64,000 bases of DNA from Brienomyrus brachyistius (Eukaryota; Chordata; Actinopteri; Osteoglossiformes; Mormyridae), in contig NW_026042397.1 of assembly GCF_023856365.1 (NCBI RefSeq), positions 400,019 through 464,018 of the forward strand. The letters are read 5' to 3'. Each line of letters begins with the position of its first letter. Positions within the stretch are counted from its first letter, which is position 1. The notes beneath the pieces are model-generated. The model had not been told where the DNA came from, searched no databases, and saw only the letters and a program-made list of their open reading frames with translations. Positions 23,066-32,724 of the stretch are shown piece by piece. Both the position numbers and the translations under genes were made by a program.

Positions 23066-23990
23066 ACTCAGGGAAAAAAAAGTTGAAAACCCAGAACTAT
23101 CCAATTTAGATGTAATTTGGTACACGTGCAGACCAGTGATGGATATGTAAATGATTAGAATTGCAAGGAGTTGGCATGTTTAATTACCAGACACAGGATG
23201 CCTCGTAGTCACATTAGACAGTGTTAACAGCACTTGACGGAGTTTGATAGGGTTGCATTGCGGGTTTGCATGAAGCCAGGTGGTCATATGGTGCAACTGC
23301 ATGTGGGCCATGCGGATATCACAGTCGCCTGATATTGAAACCAATGGGCACGTGAGGCATCCACACACGTCGTGAAGTTTCTGGTCATCCAAGACAGACC
23401 ACGCCAAGGAAGGATCGTCGGATTGTGCTCCAAGCATCACAGATCCCCATGACACCTGCGCCTGATATATGGACACAGCTACTGGACTCTCTACAACACC
23501 CTATATCATCGTGTCGCGATGACTGGCATCAGCTGGACTATAGGTTCACCGTCCCATGCATAGGCTGCCGTTCACAATAGCACAGAAACTGTTGCGATTG
23601 GAGTGGTGTAGTCACTGGGAGGCATGGACTGATGACGACTGGCGTCCTACCATGTTCAGCGATACATCTCAGTTCTGCAGTACCACAGATGACCGTCGTG
23701 TGCGTATGGTGGCGCCGCAGGGAGAAGAGCAATCCTGCCAACGCTGTGGAGTGACACACCACACTCTGACAGCACAGTGGTACACCAGTGACATCCTAGT
23801 GGTATCCGGGCCCAGGGGTGTGCTATACCCTACTGACATGGGACCAGCAGTGTGGCCATACCGCCAACTCCGTTTGATCTGATATTATAATCATCGAGAT
23901 ACTGTCACATGCCCTTTCATCACATGCAGATTTCATTTTCACAACTTAGTCTGTTGTGCTTCACTGTTTTGCCACCGAGTTTGTGTTCTG
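23066..23990 (+). pseudogene. Tc1-type transposase relic (left arm)
   Basis: Broken frames show the Tc1 pattern in order: a GRPRQTTPRKDRRIV-like linker (near 23385), RLPFTIAQKLLRLEWC (near 23560) and then WRPTMFSDTSQFC, the segment around the second catalytic Asp, followed by DRRVRM. The C-terminal catalytic block is not recognisable. The presumed outer end near CACTCAGGGAAAAAAAAG is weak, and matching inverted ends were not found. It is mirrored at 50570-51500. Confidence 0.7.
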
Positions 23991-25078
23991 ACACCAAGTT
24001 GATGGGAATTGATTATTTGAGCGTCATCTAAAGAGCTTATATTACTTTAGATGGTATTTAGACTCACATGGTATTTTGAAAAGATTCCCATATGCGCTGA
24101 TTAGCTGGGGTTGATCTGAGCAGCTGTGCACTTTTCTCCTGTAACACAAAAGTTTGCTTTTAGGACAGAAAACAAGGTTAAGACCATATTATGTGGTTTA
24201 CATCTATCAAAATAAAACCAAAGTCACTGTTACCAAAAGAGTAACCATGTGTTGTCAAATTCCCTAACATTTTGCTTCATCTTACTTTGGATGTCCATGG
24301 TTAGGAGAGAAGCAGAAATCTGCTCAACCATTAGAAAGACTTTACTCGATACAGGGAGTGAGATCTTGTTGCAGGTGACAAGGCAGGATAGAGTGTATTT
24401 AGAAAAATAATGAAGAGGGAATGTGAGTGTGAGCTATTGTGGCATCTGTGTATAACCCAATATGGCGGCATCCTTCTGAATGTAAATAACATAGCCAGCT
24501 TAATTAGCTTAGTCAAGTGTAATTGAACTAAGAAAAACTTAGCAATATACGTTCCCTGCTTGGTGTGATAAATACAGCAGCAGCTGCTGGTGGACGGGCT
24601 ACAAACAGACATCAAGAAGAAATCCCACCTCACAACCATTTACTGTACCAAACCCCTTAATGTAACTTGTAAAGATGTAGGTATTGGAGTATTCACAGAT
24701 TCATTTGCAGTGTCCACTTCCTGTCCAGTAAATTTGGCAGGAAGAAATTTGAATAACCTAGGCCTGACTCGTGTATGCGGCTGAAGGAGTAAAGGTAGAA
24801 TGGGTGGAGAATCCTGGGCTGAGCTGCATGGTGGCCTGGGGGACAATCATGAAAACACAGACCCTGTGATATCCTCAAAACCCACAACTAAAAGGGGAGT
24901 CAGGAACCACTTGACCCGTTAAGCCACATGGTGGCCCTATGAGCAGGCAAACACACTATGGGCTAAGGGGTACAAGACAGAGGAGAGAATAGGATGGCCA
25001 GTGACATGTGAACAGGACAAGGCAGGGATGGATTCTGACACAGGTGCCATACTACTTTGTTTAAATATGCCCAAGTGC
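23991..25078. other. no gene recognised
   Basis: Inner part of the left arm. Mirrored by 49491-50569 with visibly more substitutions than the outer arm, including a 12-bp insertion in the right copy near 49655. No domain recognised. Confidence 0.4.
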
Positions 25079-25376
25079 TCAGAATGTTTTAGTGCAAGTC
25101 TTAGACAATGGTATCTCTGAATGAGGCAGCAGTTTGGTTCCTCCTGAAGGCCCTATAACTGTCCTGAGAAGTTGTTTGTATGCACTTACTGCCTTGACAC
25201 TTGTTGATGTACATGTGCTCTGCTCGAGCAGTAAAGGGGAGATCACATGTAGAGATGATTTTCTGTAGCCTCTCAGTCCGAGTAAAAATAAAATATCCTT
25301 GTCATATAGGAACCAAGTCTCTGGCTGGAAATTTCTACAACAGAGCCAATTAGTCATCTCTATAAATATATACAGA
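25079..25376 (-). repeat. repeat R, left inner fragment
   Basis: Reverse-oriented piece of repeat R containing GGGGAGATCACATG and TTTCTGTAGCCTCTCAGTC. It corresponds to 49182-49490 and to the inner half of the right outer copy (about 62720-63000). It is cut at 25376, exactly where the inverted duplication ends. Confidence 0.75.
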
Positions 25377-26029
25377 TGTAGCCGCTTGAATTTTCCCCAG
25401 TTTCCATGATGGGACCTTGGCTGGTCCTTGGCTGATCCTTGGCTGGCCCCTGCTGGGTTCTGGGTGGGACCTTGACTGTAATGAGATCCCCCACTATGAT
25501 GTAATGAATAAGTGGGCCGGCTCTTGCTGACACCCACTGTTCGAGAAATATGTACTTTTACTATTGTCATTTTGCTAGATGCCATTTCTTAGACATAACA
25601 CCCTGCAGCAGCTTGATCTTAATTTAGCAATCACCCTTCTTAAGAACTGTCGCTTGAATATTTCCACCCCATACATGGTGATAAACAATGCAAAATGTTA
25701 TTTAGATATCCTGTTTGTGTACCTCAATAAAAGATACTGCGAGGGGAGTTACTCTTTCGAAGTTGGCTGAGTTCGACTGAGAGGCTGACACCTCGAAGTC
25801 AGGACCGGACTTCCCTTGCAGCAAGTAAAAAGTCATCACAGCTGTCTGTGTTGTTCTGTGTTCAGAGATTGGTTGGTTTTCAGCGTATATTTAGGGGAAA
25901 AAACCCAACACCCAACAGAACAAAATCAACACAGTAACACAGAGGTGTAGCTAAAAATTCTGGGCCCCTGACAGAAGGTCACCTTGCGCCCCTCTGTCGA
26001 ATTTTACATACTGTGAAAGAGATTTGTTG
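25377..26029. other. spacer start, no gene recognised
   Basis: Holds a short imperfect tandem run built on CCTTGGCTGG (about 25426-25470). No domain seen. Confidence 0.4.
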
Positions 26030-26830
26030 AGCCATCTTCTAATCCAGTGCAATCCAGCTTTATTTGAAAAGCACTTTAAACAATCATATGGACCAAAGTG
26101 CTGCACAGAGGAATAAATAAAAACATTCACATACTTAAAAACGAAGTAAAATAAATTTAATAAAAACCAGAACACAAATTAAATGAGAGTAAAAGGCCAT
26201 TAATAAAATAAAAACAAAAAATTACATTAATTAATAAAGAAAAGGCTAAGATTAAAATAAAATTTACTATTAAAGTCAACATCTCACAACATGCCAAAGG
26301 CCAAAGAGAAAGGATGAGTTTTAAGAAGAGATTTAAAAACGGACAGAGAAGAGGCCTCCCTAATGTGAAAAGGCAAGTCATTCCACATTTTAGGAGCTGC
26401 GACTGCAAAAGCTCGATCCCCTCTAAGCTCATGCTGAGTCTTAGGAACTGTCAGGAACAGCTGATCAGCTGACCTGAGAGAGCGGGTGGGGGTGTAAGGG
26501 TGAAGCAGCTCACAGAGGTCAGGTGGAGCAAGACCACTGAGGGCTTTAAAAGCAAATAACAGAATTTTAAAATGAATCCTAAAATGTACGGGCAGCCAGT
26601 GGAGTGAGGCTAAAATGGGGGAGACATGCTCATATTTCCATGTGCGGCAGCATTTTGAACCTTCTGGAGGTGAACAATAGTGGAGCCTCTAACCCCAACA
26701 TAGAGGGCGTTACAGTGGTCCAGACTAGTAGTGACAAAAGAGTGGATTACTGTCTCAAAGTGCTGCCTAGAAAGAATTGGCTTTATTTTGGCCAACTGCT
26801 TCAATTGTAAAAAGCTTGACTTGACAACTG
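26030..26830 (-). mobile_element. L2/Rex-like LINE fragment
   Basis: On the minus strand 26804-26640 reads HFETVIHSFVTTSLDHCNAL, YVGV and LQKVQNAAA. This is the block that follows the polymerase domain in L2/Rex-type LINEs (usual form SRLDYCNALY..LQ.VQNAAAR). The low end (26040-26080) resembles a reversed LINE tail with an AGTGCTTT/AAAGTGCTG signal. The middle is non-coding repeat sequence. Confidence 0.65.
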
Positions 26831-26901
26831 ACCTTATCTGAGTGTAAGAGCAAAGGAAACTGAATCCACTACTGTATGTTCTGTCCTGTAAATTTTTATT
26901 A

Positions 26902-29443
26902 CAGTTTTTCTCAATTGCTTTGGCTCAGTTCTCAAATGATTTTTTTATTTCCCAAAACATTAAGTTCAGATCTCTGAACAATTCGCATCTTTTTCACATC
27001 AGATTGGAATTTCTTATTGATTTGAGCAAATTGCAAATGTTTTGGCACATGTGTGCAAAGAGTACATACAACTGTCTGCAGTTTGGACAACAAATAATTG
27101 CAAATGGCTTGTTGATCAAAACTGATGACTCGATTCTCACTTACACTGTCAAACACTTCAGAACTTCTCAGACATTTTTTATTGTGTAAGCCATCACATT
27201 CAAAACGATCTATTCAATTATCATAATTAGTATACATGAATGTATATTCTAAAATATATCTAACATTGACATTGTTTGTAATGTCTGCTACATTGGCACA
27301 TGCCCTGTAATTGCAATCGCAATCTAATTGCAAAGTACCTCTAATATGACTCAACCATTTAACCACTTAACCAATCAACTTTGGGAGTATATATATGTAG
27401 ATTGCCCACAGCACAATCACTGCTGTAGAATGTTTTGAGAATGGAGGACGTTCACAACGCTGAACTGCAGCAACATGCTCGTGGAAGAGCAATTGGAAGG
27501 CGTGTAAGAATACGTGGTGGTGGTAGAGGAAGAAATAATCGAGGAAGAGGTGGAAATAGAAGAGTCAGAGTCTCTGATGAAATCAGAGCCACACTTGTGG
27601 ATCATGTCATAAATCATGGTTTTACAATGGAAGAGGCTGGTCGAAGAGTACAGCCTAATGTAAACAGGTCCACAGTGTCATCAATTGTGCAAACCTTTCG
27701 TAGGGAAAACAGGTACATATGTATTTTTTTGTTTTACAGTATGTAAAGTATTTTAACAGTATAAACAACAATATTGTAAAGGTAAATGCAAGTCTATTTG
27801 TTCATTCTATAGAACTGCACGACAACCTCGCGCTGGTGGCAGAGCAGCAGTATTTAACCAACTGCAAGAACAAGAAATTTGCAACATGGTCATAGCCAAC
27901 AATTCCATCAGGCTAAGAGAGATCCAAAGTGCAATCATAAATGACAATGAGGTCTTTGCAAATATTAATTCTGTCAGCATTTCCACCATAGACAGAGTTT
28001 TAGAAAGACATCAGATGACTATGAAACAGCTCTATAAGGTGCCATTTGAGAGGAACAGTGAAAGAGTCAAGGCATCGCGGGTACCAGTATGTCCAGGTAA
28101 ACCACTGGTGTGCACTTAGTGAGTTTTCCTGTATTTCTAAGATGCCTGTATTACTTTACTGTAAGTTTCAGAAACCCATAAGAAAATACGTTTACTGTTA
28201 CATTTTTTCCTGTGTTCCTTCATAGAGAATCATGGAGTTAGAACTACATGAAACGACCCACATTCTTGTTTTTGTGGACGAGGCTGGGTTTAATCTGTCC
28301 AAAGGCCGGAGACGTGGTCGCAATCTCATTGGACACCGAGCCACAATTGACACACCAGGCCAACGTGGGGCCAATATTACAATGTGTGCTGCCATTTCAG
28401 AGAACGGTGTGTGCACACATATTCCACACATTGGGCCCTATAATACCCAACTTCTCCTGGCCTTCCTAAATGCACTTTACAGAGACCTGATTCCAGAACA
28501 AGAAAGAGGTTTGGTTAGACCACATTTGCCTAATTATGTTGTTGTCTGGGATAATGTCAGCTTCCACCGAACCAACAGTGTTAGTGACTGGTTTGCTGCA
28601 CATGAAAGGATAACAGTGGAATTCCTTCCACCATACTCTCCGTTCCTAAATCCAATAGAAGAGTTTTTTTCAGCATGGAGGTGGAAAGTGTATGATCATA
28701 GACCACAAAATCAGATGTCTTTGTTGGATGCCATGAATGCTGCATGTGAGGACATCACAGCTGACCATTGCAGGGGATGGGTGCGGCATTCAAGGAGATT
28801 TTTTCCACGGTGTGTGGCAATGGAAAACATCAGATGTGATGTTGATGAAAATCTTTGGCCTGACCAACGTGAGCGACAAGATGTCCACCAAGAATATATA
28901 TATATATTTTTTTTTTTCCCCAAGAATGTTATTTGTTGTTTTTGTGTATTTGTGGTAATACACAAATATGAAATGTAAAGTGAAATCTTGTTACTCTTGT
29001 CAGTTACTTTACATGTACAGTAATACACTTGTATTGTGTATATACACGTGAAGTACAAAAATAAACACTGTACAAATACAAATGTTCATAGATTTTTTCT
29101 TTTCTTTTCTACATACTATTGACTTTTCTCAACAAATATGAGATTTTTGTTTAAACCCTTAATTTTCATGGTTCACTGTTGTGGTGAAAAAACAACTAAA
29201 CATTTTGACCAGTGTGGCTCACACAATGACAAAAATACTTTAGATTTTGGTGGCCTTGGCCAAATTATTGACACAAAAACTAGGTTTTGAAGCATGAATT
29301 AAATGTTTTGGGTGAGTAACTACATTTTGCAGACATGCTATAAAGTTTTGAAGTTCCTGCAAACAGTTGTGACATTTGCACTCACAGTTTAGAGAATGTT
29401 AAGACTGTTTCGAAAAATGTGCCAAAGCAATTGAGAAAAACTG
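26902..29443 (+). mobile_element. complete IS630/Tc1-superfamily DNA transposon, 2,542 bp
   Basis: Inverted ends CAGTTTTTCTCAATTGCTTT at the left and its exact reverse complement at the right, each followed by GGC, then diverging. TA duplications lie directly outside (26900-26901, 29444-29445). It encodes the three-exon transposase described separately. Both ends and the reading frame look intact, which is rare in this window. Confidence 0.93.
27441..28978 (+). CDS. IS630/Tc1-superfamily DDE transposase, three exons
   Basis: Cuts and joins the surrounding element at TA sites. Exons are 27441-27712, 27813-28086 and 28226-28978. The junctions GT..AG (donors GTACAT and GTATGT) keep frame exactly and give 432 aa without a stop. 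Residues ~10-40 are an Arg/Gly-rich basic stretch (RVRIRGGGRGRNNRGRGGNR). A helix-turn-helix region follows (EIRATLVDHVINHGFTMEEA; VNRSTVSSIVQTF), then a second DNA-binding helical domain in exon 2. Exon 3 holds the catalytic core: ILVFVDEAGF, VVVWDNVSFHR and LPPYSPFLNPIEEFFSAW. The spacing between the second Asp and the following Glu pair is 35 or 36 residues, so DD35E/DD36E rather than the DD34E of classic Tc1. The last ~25 codons after DVHQE run through a (TA)n-T tract and may be a drifted tail. ATG 27441 is the first in frame. Membership in a named subfamily (e.g. Incomer/DD36E) is not established. Confidence 0.88.
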
Positions 29444-29539
29444 TAAACAACACACGACACACATACGAGTCCTGTTTTAACTTTCAGGGCTGATGGTCTG
29501 CAGCCTGGCTTGCGATCTACAGTGCAGCGCAGGCGCAGT

Positions 29540-30364
29540 TGTGGTAGAAAAATTTAGAATATAACACTTATATATACTTATTATAAAAGTCGGACCTCTC
29601 AGTTTGATGAGGTAAAGGAAAACCTCTTTTATTTCAGCAACTCAGCAAAGCGCTCTCATCACACTGTGGCATTCGGTACCAAGATCTGTTTTAGCTCTCC
29701 GAGCAACCAGTTGATATACCATAACTCCCACTTCACAGTAAGTGTCTAAATCCTGATTGGTCACAACACACCAATGAACCAAGCTTAAACGTATAACAAA
29801 CACAATTCTCGAATTCTATTGGTTCACCTTGGTGGCAAGGTAAAGTCCACCCATTCTACTCAGTCTACCAGAACATGTCTCGACTGCTAGGCTCCTACTG
29901 GAGATATGAATATAGATATTGATTACATGACATTGAATCACTGTAAATACTCAGTTGTCCTTTGATTAATGATTAACGTATTGACGTATTGTCATTGAAT
30001 CACTGCCAATACATGGTTAACATATGATTAGTATGATTAACAATTACTTATACATTTGCACTACCGCATAGCTTGCTATATATTGTTTGCCACAACTATT
30101 CTATAAAGCTATAACTCGCTGTGCACCAGTTGGGGTAGCTTTGAATCTCTCCCTGCAGGTGGTTTCTCCCCCCCCTTTGTTCCGCTGTCTGCCTCTCCAA
30201 GGCCCGAGCTTTCCTCAGGGTCTGCGGAACTTACTGCAGGCAGCTATCTCGAAGCGAGGTAACACAGTATTCAAAACAATCTCTTCTTGCCTAAGGCCTA
30301 AAGACACACACAGTTCCAATATGCCAACCTCCCGGGCCTACCGATGTCCAATTTTAATTCCACA
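29540..30364 (-). mobile_element. solo LTR (825 bp), same family as 19985-20801
   Basis: Starts TGTGGTAGAAAAATTTAG, ends TTTTAATTCCACA, and is flanked by a 4-bp duplication CAGT (29536-29539, 30365-30368). Roughly a dozen substitutions and two small indels separate it from the left-arm copy. The minus strand carries the AATAAA signal. Confidence 0.92.
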
Positions 30365-30368
30365 CAGT

Positions 30369-31078
30369 CACTGTGTTGAGCCCGGCGTTATATTAATGAT
30401 GCAGCCTTTCACACTGACCAGTGAGAAATAACCTTGAAAATGACTGTGCTCTTTGTGGTTCTCCTTTTGGAAACATCTTACCACCAAGCAACAGATTAAA
30501 CGTATCTTCTACTTATCAGTTAATCAGAAATGTCATGCAGTAAACAGAGGTTAGACAGCAAAAATTACTTTTGTATTTTTATCTTTTATCTTGGAGCAAA
30601 CAGTTTTAATTGATGTACATGAGAGTAAGTGGTGAATCAGTTTGTTTGCTTTCTAGCACTTGGCTACGCAACCATTCATCAGTATGAGAGCACTGCCATC
30701 TGGCTTTAAAGAGTAAGTCAACTGTAATACTATTATTACAGTAGTATTATTAGTATTATTATCAGCTTATTGTGAGAGTGGGGTGTGGGAAAAATGTCTC
30801 AAATGCAGACTGGTTACGGTGATCAGGAGCTTACTAATGAAAATGAGAAGAGCAAAGGGTTTGAACATCATAGTGGTTCCACTTGTTTTGAATCAGCCAG
30901 TGAGAAACTGACAAAGGGACCGGAAACAGGGAGGTACATGCTACAGAGCAGGCTGATCTGATTGGCTGTTCACACAGGTTTGCACGGCACTGCAGTGATT
31001 TACATTTTAATTTTTCTGGGTGTCTGTTAGCTTAACCCTAATAAATCAGTTTCACTTGTTGGATTTCCACTTATTTCC
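30369..31078. other. no gene recognised
   Basis: Non-coding sequence with a short TATTATTA tract near 30730-30765. Confidence 0.4.
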
Positions 31079-31345
31079 AGCATGGTGGTGCAATGGTTAG
31101 CATTATTGCCTCACACTTCTGGGAGCTGGGTTTGAGTTGCGGCCATAACACCATGCGTGTGAAGTTTGCATGTTTTTCCTGTGTTGTTGTGGGGTTCCCC
31201 CCCGAGTCCAAAAACATACTGAGGCTAATTGGAGTTACCAAATTGCCTGTAGGTGTGACTGGTATCTGTGCCCTGCGATATGTTGGTGGCCCATGCTGGG
31301 TTGTTCCTTGCCTCACACCCATATCCTCCAGGACAATGTACGCTA
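31079..31345 (+). mobile_element. old, diverged SINE copy
   Basis: CATGGTGGTGCAATGGTTAG, AAGTTTGCATGTTTTTCCTG and CCAAAAACATACTGAGGCTA match the window's SINE with many substitutions. The B box is decayed (GGGTTTGAGTT). It is the most diverged copy together with 38425-38690. Confidence 0.8.
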
Positions 31346-31525
31346 CTGTAATGCAGAATTGAGATCTTGCAAGTACAAGTATGAGTACATTGGAGGGCAC
31401 GTCAGAGGCGGAAATGCTGTAGGTGACGTCAGATGCCGGAGACTTGGTGGAAAATCTGAATGAACAGCGAGGGGAATTTGGAATCTCTTGTGGAATATAT
31501 CGACTGGTACTTCAACATTATAGTC

Positions 31526-32330
31526 ATGAAGAAGAACGCAAACGCATCTTCTCCAGCCAAAAGCGAGACGCCGTCCTCCAAAAGAAGTTGCCCGGCAGAC
31601 TCCCCTGGCACAGCATCGCCGACTGGTAAAGACTTTGCCGACATCTTGGATTCAATCGACAAACGATTGTCCAGTTTCGACGCGAGGTTGGCTCTGCTCG
31701 AGATTCTACATCAGGAATTCAAATCCCTGAGGGAATCTTTGGAATTCAACCAGCAGCAGGTGGAAACACTCGCTGCTGAAAACGCCTCACTACGGGACTC
31801 GGTTAAGTGTCTAACTGAAAATGTGACCCATCTAAATGAAGAAAATAAAAAAATAAGAGACTCATCGATCTACAGGCCTGGTGTTTTCAGGCATCCCAGA
31901 ATTACCGTCAAAACCTTTATCAAGAACCACCTGAAACTTTCGGAGGACACTGTGAAAAACATCTGCTTTGAGAGAGTCCATCGGCTGGGAGCCAAGAGGC
32001 CTGGTGCACTGAGACCGCGTCCTATTGTGGCTAAATTTGGATATTTTAAGCAGGAGCAGGTGAAGAGCCACGGCAGGGAGCTGAAAGGAACGGACTTTGG
32101 CGTAAACGACCAGTTCCCCAGAAATCCTGGAGCGACGCAAAGTTCTGCTCCCAATCCGACGCAACTTTATTTAGAAGGGCTCCCGAGTTGTCATCGCCGT
32201 AGACCAGCTGTACGTGGATGGGCAGCTGTACCGCGACCCCAGTACCACTCCCTGGTTATATTAACACCAGTCCAGATAAGAACCCGTTATATATTTTTCT
32301 TATTTCCTCTAATCGTCTTCCATTAACATC
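31526..32330 (+). pseudogene. L1 ORF1 (RNA-binding protein) relic
   Basis: In L1 elements ORF1p coats the element RNA. Here a Ser/Lys-rich N-terminus (MKKNANASSPAKSETPSSKR) is followed by a coiled coil of about 75 residues (DILDSIDKRLSSFDARLALL through LTENVTHLNEENKKI). The RNA-recognition domain then seems to have lost its first strand. The C-terminal domain keeps FERVHRLGAKRPG and RPIVAKFGYFKQEQ. A frameshift near NDQFP moves the last conserved part (VVIAVDQLYVDGQL-like) to another frame. An upstream in-frame ATG exists at 31460 but the first residue of the conserved part is Met at 31526. Confidence 0.8.
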
Positions 32331-32724
32331 TCTCTAGCTTATACATGTTAATCTGCTAATTGAACATGATGTCATATCAAATACATTACCGTCAGTCTCC
32401 GCAGCGCTACAGTGCTAACAATGTTTCCGCTTCTCTCTTGTCCTCACGTATACCCTCACCAACTTGCCCCTTTGTATGTCTCTCTCACTTCCCCCTTCTT
32501 TCACTGCACCGATCACCTGCTTTTCTACTCTGTCACACACAAAACCCTCAATCATCACGCATCTGCACAGCACAACCACGTACATATGCAGTCAGCGTCA
32601 ACACAACCACTCCGACCTCATAGCGCACACAGACACATAGGGCACACACAAGCCCGTACAAGCTCGCTCAAACCTCATTCATTTGCATGTGCTACATTAG
32701 CTACACACACATGTCTAAGGACAC

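Larger units (their letters stand above)
9898..25376 (+). repeat. left arm of a ~15-kb inverted duplication
   Basis: Read forward, this segment matches the reverse complement of 49182-64000 nearly end to end, including every SINE, ERV, Tc1 and tandem-repeat landmark in mirror order. The inner edge is sharp: similarity stops just after the shared TCTATAAATATATACAGA, where this arm continues into unrelated sequence. The outer edge cannot be placed because the partner arm runs off the window. The left arm alone carries a solo LTR; the right arm alone carries a ~190-bp deletion. A true segmental inversion-duplication and an assembly join of two haplotypes are both possible, but the arm-specific insertion with a clean empty site shows the arms are separate molecules or loci and not one read duplicated. 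Confidence 0.93.
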
